DNA of 64,000 nt from Plazaster borealis (Eukaryota; Echinodermata; Asteroidea; Forcipulatida; Labidiasteridae). How positions within the stretch are numbered: position 1 is the stretch's first letter; the number at the start of each line of letters is the position of its first letter. The stretch lies in assembly GCA_021014325.1 (NCBI GenBank), contig CM037458.1, positions 23,605,063 through 23,669,062 on the forward strand, read 5' to 3'. The notes beneath the pieces are model-generated. The model saw only the letters and a list, made by a program, of their open reading frames with translations, was not told the DNA's origin and did no database searches. Shown here one piece after another: positions 36,726 to 47,415 of the stretch. Both the position numbers and the translations under genes were made by a program.

Positions 36726-37102
36726 AAAGTGGCCCAGTGTAAAAGGTTGAGCGATGTAAAGCCATTTCACAAAGTGAGGGCGCTGTTGAGAATTTTGAAA
36801 ACTAGATGTGTGTTTGTTGCATAACAAACAAGGGGGTTTCGGTTGGTGGAACAAAAAGATCAAATTATATGTCATGTCCAATATTTATATAGTCGTAGTC
36901 CTATTCAATATATAAAGGCTTTGTCCTTTGAGGTCGGCCTGATGCGTAAGCTACATCATAATTATGCATTAACTGACGATGCATTAATTGACGTTGATAC
37001 AAAATAAATGTTTCTTGGGTTGAATTGAATTGAATGGATTGACTTGGGTATGTTGTGAATGTGATGAAGTACGTTAATTAAACGTTTGGTTGGTACAGTT
37101 GT

Positions 37103-37445
37103 TTGACCAGTTCCGGATCACTTTTTGAATCCACGTTGTTTTTGTTGCAATCTCTTTGACATCTTAAACAAAAAAGAGTCAAACAGTTTACCTAAACATG
37201 TCATGAAACTCACCAAGTATCCATTGGCAAAAAAATATTAATACTCTTGGAGAGGTTTCAAGAAAAGTAACGTCACCCGTTTGACCAGTTCCGGATTGGT
37301 TGATTCTATTCCGGATCAGTAGCATGCCCTCTATTGCAAGCCCATACTCGAGCCTCCCATTAATAAAACTGTTTCACGAGCACGAACTTCAGAAGTGCGC
37401 CACCAATTGACGTAGCGAGATGTTAAGTGATCCGGAACTGGTCAA
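37103..37445. mobile_element. MITE with TTGACCAGTTCCGGATCACTT ends
   Basis: A terminal inverted repeat of 21 bp (37103-37123 and 37425-37445) begins TTGACCAGTTCCGGATCACT and is perfect. A third, direct copy of the first 16 bases lies inside at 37281. No ORF. Confidence 0.85.
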
Positions 37446-37566
37446 GGGTACGATGCCCCCAAAACCCCGATTTCGGTAATTTTATTTCCTAAAAAAAACC
37501 AAGACAACTCACTGCACAGTATTTACGTGAAATATGTTTTACTTATTCTTAGCATTTTACATAAAT

Positions 37567-37760
37567 GTTACATTATTCTAAAGTAATAAATCCTTGTGGT
37601 ATATTCCAGCCAAACGGATCCACGTACTTTTCTGCCAGCAGCCGCTCGCTGACAGGGATGTTATATTGGTGTCAGAAGTTAACGAACAATATAGTTTGAG
37701 TAGCCCATTTTTTATTGCCTCCTTTCTGCCCGCCGGCGGAAGGGGGCAAAAACTGTCACA
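37567..37760 (+). repeat. 5' LTR, only the last 190 bp kept
   Basis: ATTATTCTAAAGTAATAAAT through AAAACTGTCACA, near-identical to 42160-42361. The promoter part of the 3' LTR has no counterpart upstream, so the 5' LTR is truncated. Confidence 0.8.
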
Positions 37761-37761
37761 T

Positions 37762-37774
37762 TGGTGTCAGAAGT
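37762..37774 (+). other. primer-binding site, tRNA-Leu type
   Basis: TGGTGTCAGAAGT directly after the LTR end. It is complementary to the 3' end (including CCA) of a eukaryotic tRNA-Leu ending ACTTCTGACACCA. A second identical copy lies inside the LTR at 37667-37679. Confidence 0.75.
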
Positions 37775-37819
37775 AATATTTGGATTTATTATAAATTAGA
37801 ATAGAAAATATTAACAAAA

Positions 37820-40161
37820 ATGGAAGACTTTCTGTGAGAGTTGCAATACCAGGTAGAACAGGAAAGAAAAGAAATAAAACAGATTTTGCTAGAAATAGCA
37901 AACCTAAAGAAAGACAAAGAAAGAAAGAAACCAAAGCCTAGGACATCTCGCCCAAGGGAGATTCCCCCGGAACAATCTCTCCTAACAACCATGGACTGGA
38001 TGGATGTAGAGGACCCTGGAGTGCATTATCGATACCGGTTATTACAAATCAATGACAAATTGGACGGATCGAGTAGTGGGACAAGGGATAGCCCACTATC
38101 ACCTGTGCTGGGTTTGATGGACAAACGCCGGACAGAAGAGCAAATGTGGACTACACAGTCACATTTCGCTAGAGGAGGAACTGAGGACCCAACCATCACA
38201 GGATGGAGGGGAGAGGCGCAAAGCCAAAACATTGAAGGTAGTAGGACAAAGGATTTCCCACCAAGTGGGCCAAAGGATTTCCCCCAATCACCTGGGCTGG
38301 GTTTGATGGACAAACGCCGGACAGAAGAGCAAATGTGGACTACACAGTCACGTTTCGCTAGAAGAGGAACTGAGGACCCAACCATCACAGGATGGAGGGG
38401 AGAGGCGCAACGCCAAAACATTGAAGGTAGTGGGACAAAGGATTTCCCACCAAGTGGGCCAAAGGATTTCCCACTATCACCTTTGCTGGATTTGATGGAC
38501 AAACGCCGGACAGAAGAGCAAATGTGGACTACACAGTCACGTTTCGCTAGAAGAGGAACTGAGGACCCAACCATCACAGGATGGAGGGGAGAGGCGCAAA
38601 GCCAATACATGGAGGGTAGTGGGACAAAGGATTTCCCACCAAGTGGGCCAAAGGATTTCCCACTATCACCTGTGCTGGGTTTGATGGACAAACGCCGGAC
38701 AGAAGAGCAAATGTGGACTACACAGTCACATTTCGCTAGAGGAGGAACTGAGGACCCAACCATCACTGGATGGAGGGGAGAGGCGCAACGCCAAAACATT
38801 GAAGGTAGTGGGACAAAGGATTTCCCACCAAGTGGGCCAAAGGATTTCCCACTATCACCTTTGCTGGGTTTGATGGACAAACGCCGGACAGAAGAGCAAA
38901 TGTGGACTACACAGTCACGTTTCGCTAGAGGAGGAACTGAGGACCCAACCATCACAGGATGGAGAGGGAGAGGCGCAACGCCAAAACATTGAAGGTAGTG
39001 GGACAAAGGATTTCCCACCAAGTGGGCCAAAGGATTTCCCACTATCACCTGTGCTGGGTTTGATGGACAAACGCCGGACAGAAGAGCAAATGTGGACTAC
39101 ACAGTCACGTTTCGCTAGAGGAGGAACTGAGGACCCAACCATCACAGGATGGAGAGGGAGAGGCGCAACGCCAAAACATTGAAGGTAGTGGGACAAAGGA
39201 TTTCCCACCAAGTGGGCCAAAGGATTCCCCATAATCACCTGTGCCGGGTTTGATGGACAAACGCCGGACAGAAGAGCAAATGTGGACTGAACCACAGTCA
39301 CATTTCGCTAGAGGAGGATCACAGGACCCAACCATCACAGGATGGAGGGGAGGGGCACAACGCCAAAACATGGAGGGTAGTGGGACAAAGGATTTCCCAC
39401 TATCACCTGTGCCGGGTTTGATGGACAAACGCCGGACAGAAGAGCAAATGTGGACTGAACCACAGTCACATTTCGCTAGAGGAGGATCACAGGACCCAAC
39501 CATCACAGGATGGAGGGGAGAGGCGCAACGCCAAAACATTGAAGGTAGTGGGACAAAGGATTTCCCACCAAGTGGGCCAAAGGATTTCCCACTATCACCT
39601 GTGCTGGGTTTGATGGACAAACATCGGACAGAAGAGCAAATGTGGACTACACAGTCACATTTCGCTAGAGGAGGAACTGAGGACCCAACCATCACAGGAT
39701 GGAGGGGAGAGGCGCAACGCCAAAACATTGAAGGTAGTGGGACAAAGGATTACCCACCAAGTGGGCCAAAGGATTTCCCACTATCACCTGTGCCGGGTTT
39801 GATGGACAAACGCCGGACAGAAGAGCAAATGTGGACTACACAGTCACGTTTCGCTAGAGGAGGAACTGAGGACCCAACTATCACAGGATGGAGGGGAGAG
39901 GCGCAACGCCAAAACATTGAAGGTAGTGGGACAAAGGATTACCCACCAAGTGGGCCAAAGGATTTCCCACTATCACCTGTGCCAGGTTTGATGGACAAAC
40001 GCCGGACAGAAGAGCAAATGCGGACTACACCAGAGTCCCATTTTGCTTTAGGAGGATCACAGGATCCAACCAGGAATGAATGGAGTGGCAGACCACACCG
40101 CTCATCCATCGAGGAAGGTGGGGCAAAGGATACCCCACAATTAAATGCACCCCACAATTAA
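37820..40161 (+). pseudogene. retroelement ORF with 63-residue tandem repeats, broken
   Basis: An ATG at 37820 opens a frame interrupted by TGA at 37835. The frame then runs to 38992. Its first 60 residues are Glu/Lys-rich and heptad-like (QVEQERKEIKQILLEIANL), plausibly coiled-coil. Eleven copies of a unit follow (LMDKRRTEEQMW, then ARGGTEDPTITGWRGEAQ and PPSGPKDFP), with starts at 38111, 38300, 38489, 38678, 38867, 39057, 39247, 39415, 39607, 39796 and 39985. Most spacings are 189 bp. An identical one-base insertion in two neighbouring units (near 38963 and 39153) shifts the frame; a TAA stands at about 39231 and the frame resumes from 39241 to the stop at 40161. No known domain recognised. 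It occupies the gag position of the LTR element, but no zinc knuckle is seen. Confidence 0.6.
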
Positions 40162-40600
40162 ATGCACCCAGAAGAACAACCAATGGATTTACTCGCTGGT
40201 AAACCATTAAGTGACAATTGCAGCACCAGTGCAGTGGATGTCAGTCATTTGATGGTAGACATTAAGTCGGAAAAACATAACAGTGATGGACTTCCTGATA
40301 AAGAGAAAATGATGTCAGTTTCTGTGGCCAATGCAGAAAAGGATGAGGACACTAGTGTCGGCTTTAACATCGGCTCAAAAACCATGTATCACACCAGATC
40401 GGTTTAATGGATGGACATCTAGGAAAAATTACCAGCAGTCGGGACGTAACAATTGGAATCCTGGGATTGGACTGCACACATTACAGATGATCCGGATCCG
40501 GACAGAGGATACAACTGCTTTGCAACAGGCAGTACTAGAGGTCAGCAAGGAGGAGGATGGAACCACAACATCACAACCAACGAGGGAAGGCACTAACTAG
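40162..40600 (+). pseudogene. trailing ORF remnants of the LTR element
   Basis: An 81-codon frame (40162-40407, acidic, containing LMVDIKSEKHNSDGL) starts directly after the repeat ORF stop and overlaps a second frame (40331-40600, NWNPGIGLHTLQM). Position and overlap suggest remains of one longer coding region broken by frameshift. No domain recognised. Confidence 0.35.
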
Positions 40601-41409
40601 ACGGTATCCAAGGAGACGAATGAAGTGACCAGCCAAATACAGCATGGGAAGGTTCCCCATGGCAGAGAAGGAAGTAAGCAGTCCTGCAACAGCGACCAAG
40701 CAGTTTACCAACAGCGACCAAGCAAGTCAAGTCTTGCAAATATTACCAAGTTTATTAAGTTTCACTAGTCAAGTTTACTAACTAGTTCACTGAATATTTA
40801 GTTAAAGTTAGCCTTTCACTTTCTGTGTTTTTTGTTTTGTTTCTGCATATGATTTGTCAGGGATTTGTTGTTTATGCCACTGTTAATTTACATGCTTTTT
40901 GCCAAGTTCTGATTTTGCTATTGATATTTACTGTTTAAAGAAGCAAGAATGCCATTTTTATGACATGTCACCTCTTAATATTTACTTTGTTCTTTTTCAA
41001 GAAAAGATTTGGTTTGAGATTGCTTTTGTTTTGCATTGAAAGATTTTTTGGCAGAGAAGGTTTAACTTTGAAAAATTTGTTTTTGTTGTGTAAAATATCA
41101 TTTCGTTTCTTTTTACCTTTGTGGAACCGGGATGATTCAAGCCAAGCAGTAATGAAATGGTTATTTTACGAGTGCATTTTACATCATGGCATTATAGATG
41201 AATTTCCCATTAGCCAAAATCTCTGGATTCTTGTCTTCATTTTTAATGTGTCTCCATTCAGCCATTAAAGTAATTGTAATATAAACATTTAGGCTGGAAC
41301 CTACTCCAAAAACCAGCCAGACTAATGCCCCAGGCTATTGAGGTGGTATCTATTTCACAGTCTGGGGTGGGCTCAGAATTGGTGGTTTACGTAATGGTAT
41401 ATTTTTATG
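40601..41409 (+). other. non-coding internal region of the LTR element
   Basis: T-rich sequence without recognisable protein motifs. The 102-codon frame at 40960 is Phe/Leu-rich by composition. The polypurine tract expected before the 3' LTR is not obvious. Confidence 0.4.
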
Positions 41410-42361
41410 TGTGACAATAATGTATGTGTGCTTTTACATGTATTAGTCAGTGACCAGGGCTCAGTGACATTGGAGGGTCATTTTGCTTGATGAATATTTA
41501 GTTAGTAAGAGTTGTGTATTGCTTATGTTTAAGTCACTGTATTCAACCTTTCATTTGGTAGATACAGTACCAATTGTTTGGACCAACCAGGTTTCACCTG
41601 CCAGAGTTAGTAACCAATAAGAGAGTTTTGTAAATGTTGGCAGTGATCCTGGGAGGGGCCTTATAGTGTATAAAAGGGCATGTTTTATCTGCAGAGAGGC
41701 AGGCAGGCTGGGGAGTGACCCCAAGGAACTCAGAAGGACCGAAACGACTTGAGCAGTGAACGACTTGGGGAGGGAGGACTGGATTGGATCATCGGATCCT
41801 TAAGGACTGTTTAGGGAAAGTGTTGCAAGGCCGGAACTTGGGATTCCTATTTAGGTTAAGGACCAACCCAATATAGGGACCGTTTATCCCAAGGGCTTGC
41901 CCCACTCACTGGGCCATCCATTGTCCTCGCTCCAACAGCCGTTTACTGTGATCCCTGGTGGGTCACCACACTTAGTCTCATCTATACATTGTATTTCACT
42001 AAAACATAATTGATAGTATGCCCCAGGAAAATGTAATACCCAATTGGAAGTTGAATAAATATAATATCTTTAGTTCATGTAAAGAGAAGCTGTCCAAAAC
42101 TAATTCATTTGCCTGCTGTCTCACATCCCTTTTTAAGGAATCCCCCCATTATTGAATGTATTAATTATTCTAAAGTAATAAATCCTTGTGGCATATTTCC
42201 GCTAAACGGATCCACATACTTTTCTGCCAGCAGCCGCTCGCTGACAGGGATTTTATATTGGTGTCAGAAGTTAACGAACAATATAGTTAAGTTTGAGTAG
42301 CCCAATTTTTTATTGCCCCCTCCTTTCTGCCAGCCGGCGGAAGGGGGAAAAAACTGTCACA
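41410..42361 (+). repeat. 3' LTR (proposed limits)
   Basis: It starts TGTGACAATAATG and ends CTGTCACA, giving complementary seven-base termini. It contains TATAAAAGG at 41669 and a poly-A signal in GTTGAATAAATATAATATC near 42049. The last 200 bp match the 5' LTR. The left limit is inferred only from the terminal complementarity. Confidence 0.6.
41669..41677 (+). promoter_or_regulatory. TATA box of the LTR promoter
   Basis: TATAAAAGG, with CCAATAAG about 50 bp upstream and a purine-rich GAGAGGCAGGCAGGCTGGG downstream; the expected order of U3 promoter elements. Confidence 0.55.
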
Positions 42362-42858
42362 GTACTTTATTTTTGGTCTGTTGGTTTATTGGATGTTATA
42401 CTTCACATGTATCAACAGAAATTTGTCATGTGACTGTGAGCAGTAATTTAATTATGTGGTTGTAAAAAATACAGTGACAGTTTTCAGTAAATTTTCCAGT
42501 AGTGTGTTGTTGTTAAATGCTAGTGTGAGTGTCGTCAGTACGCACAGCCGCTGTGTGTGCACTAGCTAAACGACGTGTACAACCATAGAGTAAGGACAGA
42601 GACACCGGTGCGTACGTCGTGAACACTACGTACTGCACTGGGTTGGGATGGGATTAAATGCCGTAACGGAGGTCCTGTCAGACTCAGTGTCATTCATTAA
42701 AAAAAACGGCTTTTTATATTCACGTAAATCAACAATATAAACTATGCACTGCCCCCAAACAAGCATGGTGTGTGAGCTACACATTTTACTTTTGAACACA
42801 CCCGTAGAAAACATCTTACATCTCACAAACTAAACTTTTAAAAAGTTAAAAGACTTAC
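42362..42858. other. no gene recognised
   Basis: Mixed sequence between the LTR element and a possible ENO4 first exon. Only short ORFs. Confidence 0.4.
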
Positions 42859-42905
42859 CTTTTTGCACATTCAGAAGTTTGACACATTCGTGTACGCCGC
42901 CATGT
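42859..42905 (-). other. candidate non-coding first exon of ENO4
   Basis: On the minus strand, GCCGCCATGTTCGGG-side sequence reads into CAAAAAG followed by the strong donor GTAAGTC at 42858. It holds a 10-codon upstream ORF (42903-42871). ENO4 needs an upstream exon, because an acceptor (TATTTATTTTAG) ends at 35924. This is the only convincing minus-strand donor I saw upstream. The pairing is inference. Confidence 0.4.
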
Positions 42906-43760
42906 TCGGGATTGGTTTCTAGGTGAATCGTACTGCATTGTGGGAATAATTAATTAAGCAATTTAAGTTTTGAATTTTCAAGAAGAACACAGTTACTGTT
43001 TCTTCGTAAGTTGCATGGATTGAATATTATAATGGAATCTTACCTTACTTTAAACATAAGTTAAATAAAAATATACAAATTAATTTGTGTTTTAGATCAA
43101 GGACTTTACCGGAAGTTACACCATAGCAACCGACTGTAAACATCAATACAGCTGGCTACTGTGCACATGTACATGAACTGTGTGGTGGCTGCTGGCGGTG
43201 TGTTGTGATGGTTGATTCCGATTCACGTGATCACACCACACCGATTTGTCTACCTATATGATTCAATTCTTGTTTACATTTCTCCAGTAAAACTATAAAA
43301 GCATAAAACTGTGTCTTCACGAGCCCGTAAAAACTGTAATAACAGTGAATGCACTGCAGTTTAGAATGACCACGAAAGCGGTTTCTATTTCTGGAGGAGG
43401 ATTTGCAGCATAACATTCACTTCAGGAAACTAACTTATTTTGATTGATTGATTCATTGATTGATCAACTCTTCTTGTTTAGAAGGTGGATTATATCGAGA
43501 CAAAGCAAGTCCATGGCTGAGAAAGTTATGATTTGGAAATAAATCCTGGTGATATACACAAAGCTGAGCTGAGTTCATACATCACGAAACGACAAAAAAT
43601 GAAAGCAGTTTCCTCAACAAGACAACCATCACTCCATTAAATAGCACTCCAAAGTCTTCAATTCCCCTGTGCTGTGTGGCGGAACCTGTGTGGCCTTCAT
43701 TAACAATATAGAATTACCATGGCCAGCCAATCTTAAGGAGCCGCTGAATGAAATATTAGA
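42906..43760. promoter_or_regulatory. probable divergent promoter region, ENO4 / ANKRD53
   Basis: 855 bp between the candidate ENO4 first exon and the ANKRD53 start codon. ANKRD53 lacks a visible upstream splice acceptor close to its ATG, so transcription probably starts in this interval. No TATA box stands out. Confidence 0.35.
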
Positions 43761-46128
43761 ATGAGCCATCCCCCGAAACTAGCCTCGGTTTTGTCAGAGA
43801 CAACTTCTTCAATTGCAACAAATTCATTACTGGATTCTAGACAAGGTGCTAATTTTAAGAAAGATATGGCAGCTCGTCAAAGCAGCAAGAAATTGAGTGG
43901 CACTTCATCAGGACGACAGACCTTTGACAATGACGAGTTTATGGCTGCTGCTATTGGAGACACCGCTTGGTTGAAACAATCATTAAGATCCGGAAGAGAT
44001 CCATCACTGTATGATAGAAATGTGAGCGATAACTTCAAACGTCTTACTTTTTAAATCAATAAAATATCAAATCTTGCAGTAATTTCACCTCTTGGTGCCC
44101 GTTAAGCTCGACTTTTACTGGGATCAGCACATGCTTTCTTTTGAATGGGATGTAACTTTTCAAATTAATGAAAGTCAATAATTGAATTGTTTTTGTTTTA
44201 TTTGCAGGGTCTTGCAGCAATTCACCTAGCAGCACTCCATGGACGCATAGAATGTTTAAAACTCTTAGTAGAGAAGTATCGTGTGGATGTGGATTTACCA
44301 AGTACCACAGGATGGAGACCGTTACATCTGGCAATCAACAGTCGTACAGGGAAACGATCTCTACAGTGTCTTCAGTATTTACTTGATCATGGAGCTAATG
44401 CTTCATTGTGAGTTTTATGTCAATCTTTACACACCTTGGGTACATGTAACTGTTCCATCAAATGTCTGAGCTCAAGTCATCTCAAAATTGGCCTAAAGAC
44501 CCCTTGCACAACGCGCAGCGCACTCACCTGTGCCTATCCTGTCTGCCATTTTGTGAGTCAAAAACGTGCACAAGCATGCACAAAAGAAATGACTCCCAAA
44601 ATGATGGAAATGGTAGACGCGCATTGTTCGGAGGTGTGTTCCGCGTTGTTTAAGGGGTCTATAGAAATCATTGGACCCCTTGCATAATGCAAAACGCTAC
44701 AGGTACGCTGAGGTCACGTGCACGTTTTTACGCACAAAGAACAGCTATCTTCCAATGATCTGCCTCCTTTTGGCCTCAGGGATGGCGCTTTTTGTGTGTA
44801 ATGTCATATGCAAGGGGTCTATTGAAACTTTTTCCCGCAATAAGTCAGTATAAATAAACAGGTTCCAACCTCCCAATTAGAATGATTATCAAATATAAAG
44901 CTTGAATACACATTTCTTGTATCTCTTGTATTTAATTAGAATCAATTATCTCTTTGTAAATAGAGTGAATGAGGATGATTTGACGCCTGCACACCAGGCA
45001 GCAATTGAGGGCAGTGTTCGATGTTTAGAGGCGCTAATCAAAGCAAACGCTGCCATTGATCTACCGGATGACAAAGGTCACATCCCACTGGACTATGCCA
45101 AGATTTGGGGTCACAGGAGATGTGCTCGGTAAGTTAAAAGACAAAGGTTTGAAGATGCAACATTGCCAAAGTGTGGAATGTTCAATGTACAATCAAATAC
45201 AGTTATAATGTTTTATTAATTTGAAACTGAGGATTTGTACTGGTTTGTTTCTCTTTTCAGTATTTTAGCATCTGAGGGTTGGAGACAGGGGAAAGAATAC
45301 CAAGCTGGTGAGATGGAGAAGTTGAAGTACCTCCGCACCTTGAAGGAAGCTGATGAGAAGGATGTGGAGGAATCCAATCTGGCTGAGAAAGAATTTTACG
45401 GCAGTTTGTCTTTCACAAACTGGCTTGATGAGAGAGGATTAAAGCCCAAACCAGTAGGACCTCCTATAATCCGAACATCTAAGCCACAAGTAGTGGTAAA
45501 AAAAGACAACTTGAAAAAGGGGACAAATAGTCTTTATAAAGCCAACAGTATGACCAAAGGCAAACCAGTAACAAAGGAGCAAATTAAGGTCCAAGAAAGA
45601 GGGAAAGTCTCCGAGGGGTTGTCATCAAGGGCTAAACAGGGCAAGAGACGCGAGGAGGTACCGAAGACTCGAGGTACAGGAGAATCCAAAAACATCCCTC
45701 GCATTGCTATCAACACATCAAATGGTTTGAACAAATCTAGACTGGAATCGGCCTACGTACCAGACTTACCCGATGATATCGTTGAACAAGTTATTCATCA
45801 AAAGCCTTCCCCCCATGAGCGCCCTCTACAGTTTAAATGCAAGAACATTATCGACGCGCAACACCGCAGATTATTCTCAGATGATGTCAAGAATGAAGCG
45901 GAGATGTACGCTCACATCTCAGACTGTTTGGATTCAAAATTATTCCCAGGAAACGCTCGCTTATTACTGGAGACTCGTTCAAGTTCTCAGTCAAGTAAGA
46001 GTGCTAGCTCTAACTGGCATGATGTTGATGTTGAGAGAGTCTCTAAGATGATGAAAGAGCTATCTAAACCTCTTACTTTCCCAGCCATTGAGGGACAAAG
46101 TTATAAATATGCATTTGAGGTCTTGTGA
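43761..46128 (+). CDS. ANKRD53: ANKRD53-like ankyrin repeat protein (4 exons)
   Basis: Exons 43761-44021, 44208-44407, 44964-45128, 45261-46128; 497 residues (human about 530). A Ser/Thr-rich head precedes ankyrin repeats at roughly residues 88-118, 122-155, 157-188 and 191-212, with the motifs GLAAIHLAALHGRIECLKLL, RPLHLAI, LTPAHQAAIEGSVRCLEALI and IPLDYAKIWGHRRCARIL. The DYAKIWGHRRCAR stretch and the charged helix after it (KEYQAGEMEKLKYLRTLK) are what I recognise from vertebrate ANKRD53. The tail is basic, low-complexity, then a conserved-looking end. Human ANKRD53 binds DDA3/PSRC1 and supports spindle dynamics; whether that applies here is unknown. Its tail-to-tail neighbour is TEX261, as in human. 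A composite MITE sits in intron 2. Confidence 0.85.
44495..44822. mobile_element. composite MITE family C, two units, in ANKRD53 intron 2
   Basis: Unit one (44495-44663) runs from AAGACCCCTTGCACAACGCG to CGCGTTGTTTAAGGGGTCTA. Unit two (44673-44822) runs from GGACCCCTTGCATAATGC to GTCATATGCAAGGGGTCTAT. They are separated by about 9 bp. The same pair in the same order occurs inverted at 52425-52724. Confidence 0.85.
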
Positions 46129-46134
46129 TGAAAA

Positions 46135-46440
46135 TTCCGTATCAATTGATTACCAGTTGATCCTTATCAACTAATTACCAGTTGATCGTGATCATCAGTT
46201 GATCCTGATCAACTGATCACCAGTTGATCCTGATCAACCGATCACCAGTTGATTCTTATCAACTGATCACCAGTTGATCCTGATCAACCAATTACCAGTT
46301 GATCCTGATCCAACTGATCTGCAATTGATCCTGATGAACCGATCACCAGTTGATCATGATCAACTGACCACCAATTAATCCTGATCCAACTGATCAGCAA
46401 TTGATCCTGATCAACTGATCAGCAGTTGAACCTGATCAAA
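46135..46440. repeat. palindromic tandem repeat right after the ANKRD53 stop
   Basis: About 12 units of 21-25 bp, CAGTTGATCCTGATCAACTG ATCAC, with C/T and CC/C variants. Each unit is itself nearly palindromic around TTGATCNNGATCAA, so the transcript could form a row of hairpins. It lies 7 bases after the stop codon, in the 3' UTR. Confidence 0.9.
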
Positions 46441-46975
46441 TGGGTACACTCCATTGAAATGAATTTTATACAAATTAGTTTCCGCCGCTTAAATAAAAAA
46501 CTATAAAAATAAAACCCATTTCCAGAGGATCATACTTAATATTTTGATTATAACGCAAAAAGTTGACAAATTTGTAAAATAGTCTCTGCATGTGATTTAG
46601 TTTAAGTGATTTGAATTCATAGCAAATTGTATACAATTTTAATGTTTTAAAATAATTTTTGTATATGCCATTATTAAAACAAAATAAATTCAATAGATGA
46701 AAATAAATAGTTGTCAAGAAAATTATTGAAAGGTAAAAATGTGTACATTTTAAAAACCGTTACAACATTTCGTTATATCCATTAGTCCTATGGAGATTCC
46801 CTGAATTCTCAACATACATGCAAAACCAATGCAATGTACAAAGACACATCTTTGTTAAAGTGACCAAACAAAAACATCAGTAAATCGAAATACAAAAACA
46901 ATTTTCAACAGTTTTGTTTATTTTATTCTATTAACATTAGCATTAAATTCTCTTGATAAATACAGAATTTTTAGT
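46441..46975 (+). other. ANKRD53 3' flank
   Basis: AT-rich sequence with AATAAA motifs at about 46493, 46508 and 46681, plausible 3' processing signals. No ORF of note. Confidence 0.4.
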
Positions 46976-47415
46976 TAAAGGTCGAGTCATAGATTGGAAA
47001 ACACTCCAAAAATGAATGACCATGAAAACTTACTTGGTGAGAAGCACTGCAACTGTTGCTAGTATCAACTATTTTGAGAAAGGACTCCCTTCAAAGTAAT
47101 ATGGTTTGGATAATTTTTAACCCCAAAACAATTGAGTTTGAGAAACGATTCATGCATGAATTGTTCTTCGGATTGATGAGGGGTGGTGTCCGTTTGCAAA
47201 TGCTGAGGCCAGAGATGTGGTTGGTACCTGCTGTCACCACGCTTAACGTGGATGGATTCTCTGTTTTTGTGAAAATACCGTGGCAGTTTTTTTGCTGTTT
47301 TCTCAACAAGCAGACACTGTATTCAGCTGAAACTGTCACATGTGACTTGTATTGTATTTTTCTTAATAATTATGCCTACAAATCAGCATTACATTGACAA
47401 AAACCAATCTATGAC
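46976..47415. mobile_element. diverged MITE family A copy
   Basis: The ends are GTTAAAGGTCGAGTCATAG and AATCTATGACCC. The interior holds ATGACCATGAAAACTTACTT, GAGAAGCACTGCAACTGTTG and GGACTCCCTTCAAAGTAATA. The middle (47120-47340) is not seen in other copies, and the 113-codon ORF there has no domain. Confidence 0.5.

Larger units (their letters stand above)
37567..42361 (+). mobile_element. decayed non-autonomous LTR retrotransposon
   Basis: A truncated 5' LTR end (37567-37760) and the end of the 3' LTR (to 42361) share about 190 bp. A tRNA-Leu-type primer-binding site follows the 5' LTR. The interior encodes a coiled-coil-like leader and a 63-residue tandem repeat, but no reverse transcriptase, integrase or protease motif. 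The 3' LTR has a TATA box and ends in TGTCACA, complementary to TGTGACA at its proposed start. It is probably mobilised in trans by a related full-length element. Confidence 0.75.

Noticed and set aside
37841..38992. Intact gag gene
   Set aside because: The only upstream ATG is followed by an in-frame TGA after five codons, and the frame is lost in the sixth repeat unit; no zinc knuckle, protease or polymerase motif was found.
38026..39728. Minus-strand ORFs of 340 and 207 codons
   Set aside because: Antisense shadow of the 189-bp repeats: one stop-free unit gives an open frame through all copies.
47056..47397. 113-codon ORF
   Set aside because: Lies within a diverged MITE copy, lacks a recognisable domain and has a minus-strand ORF of similar length over the same bases.
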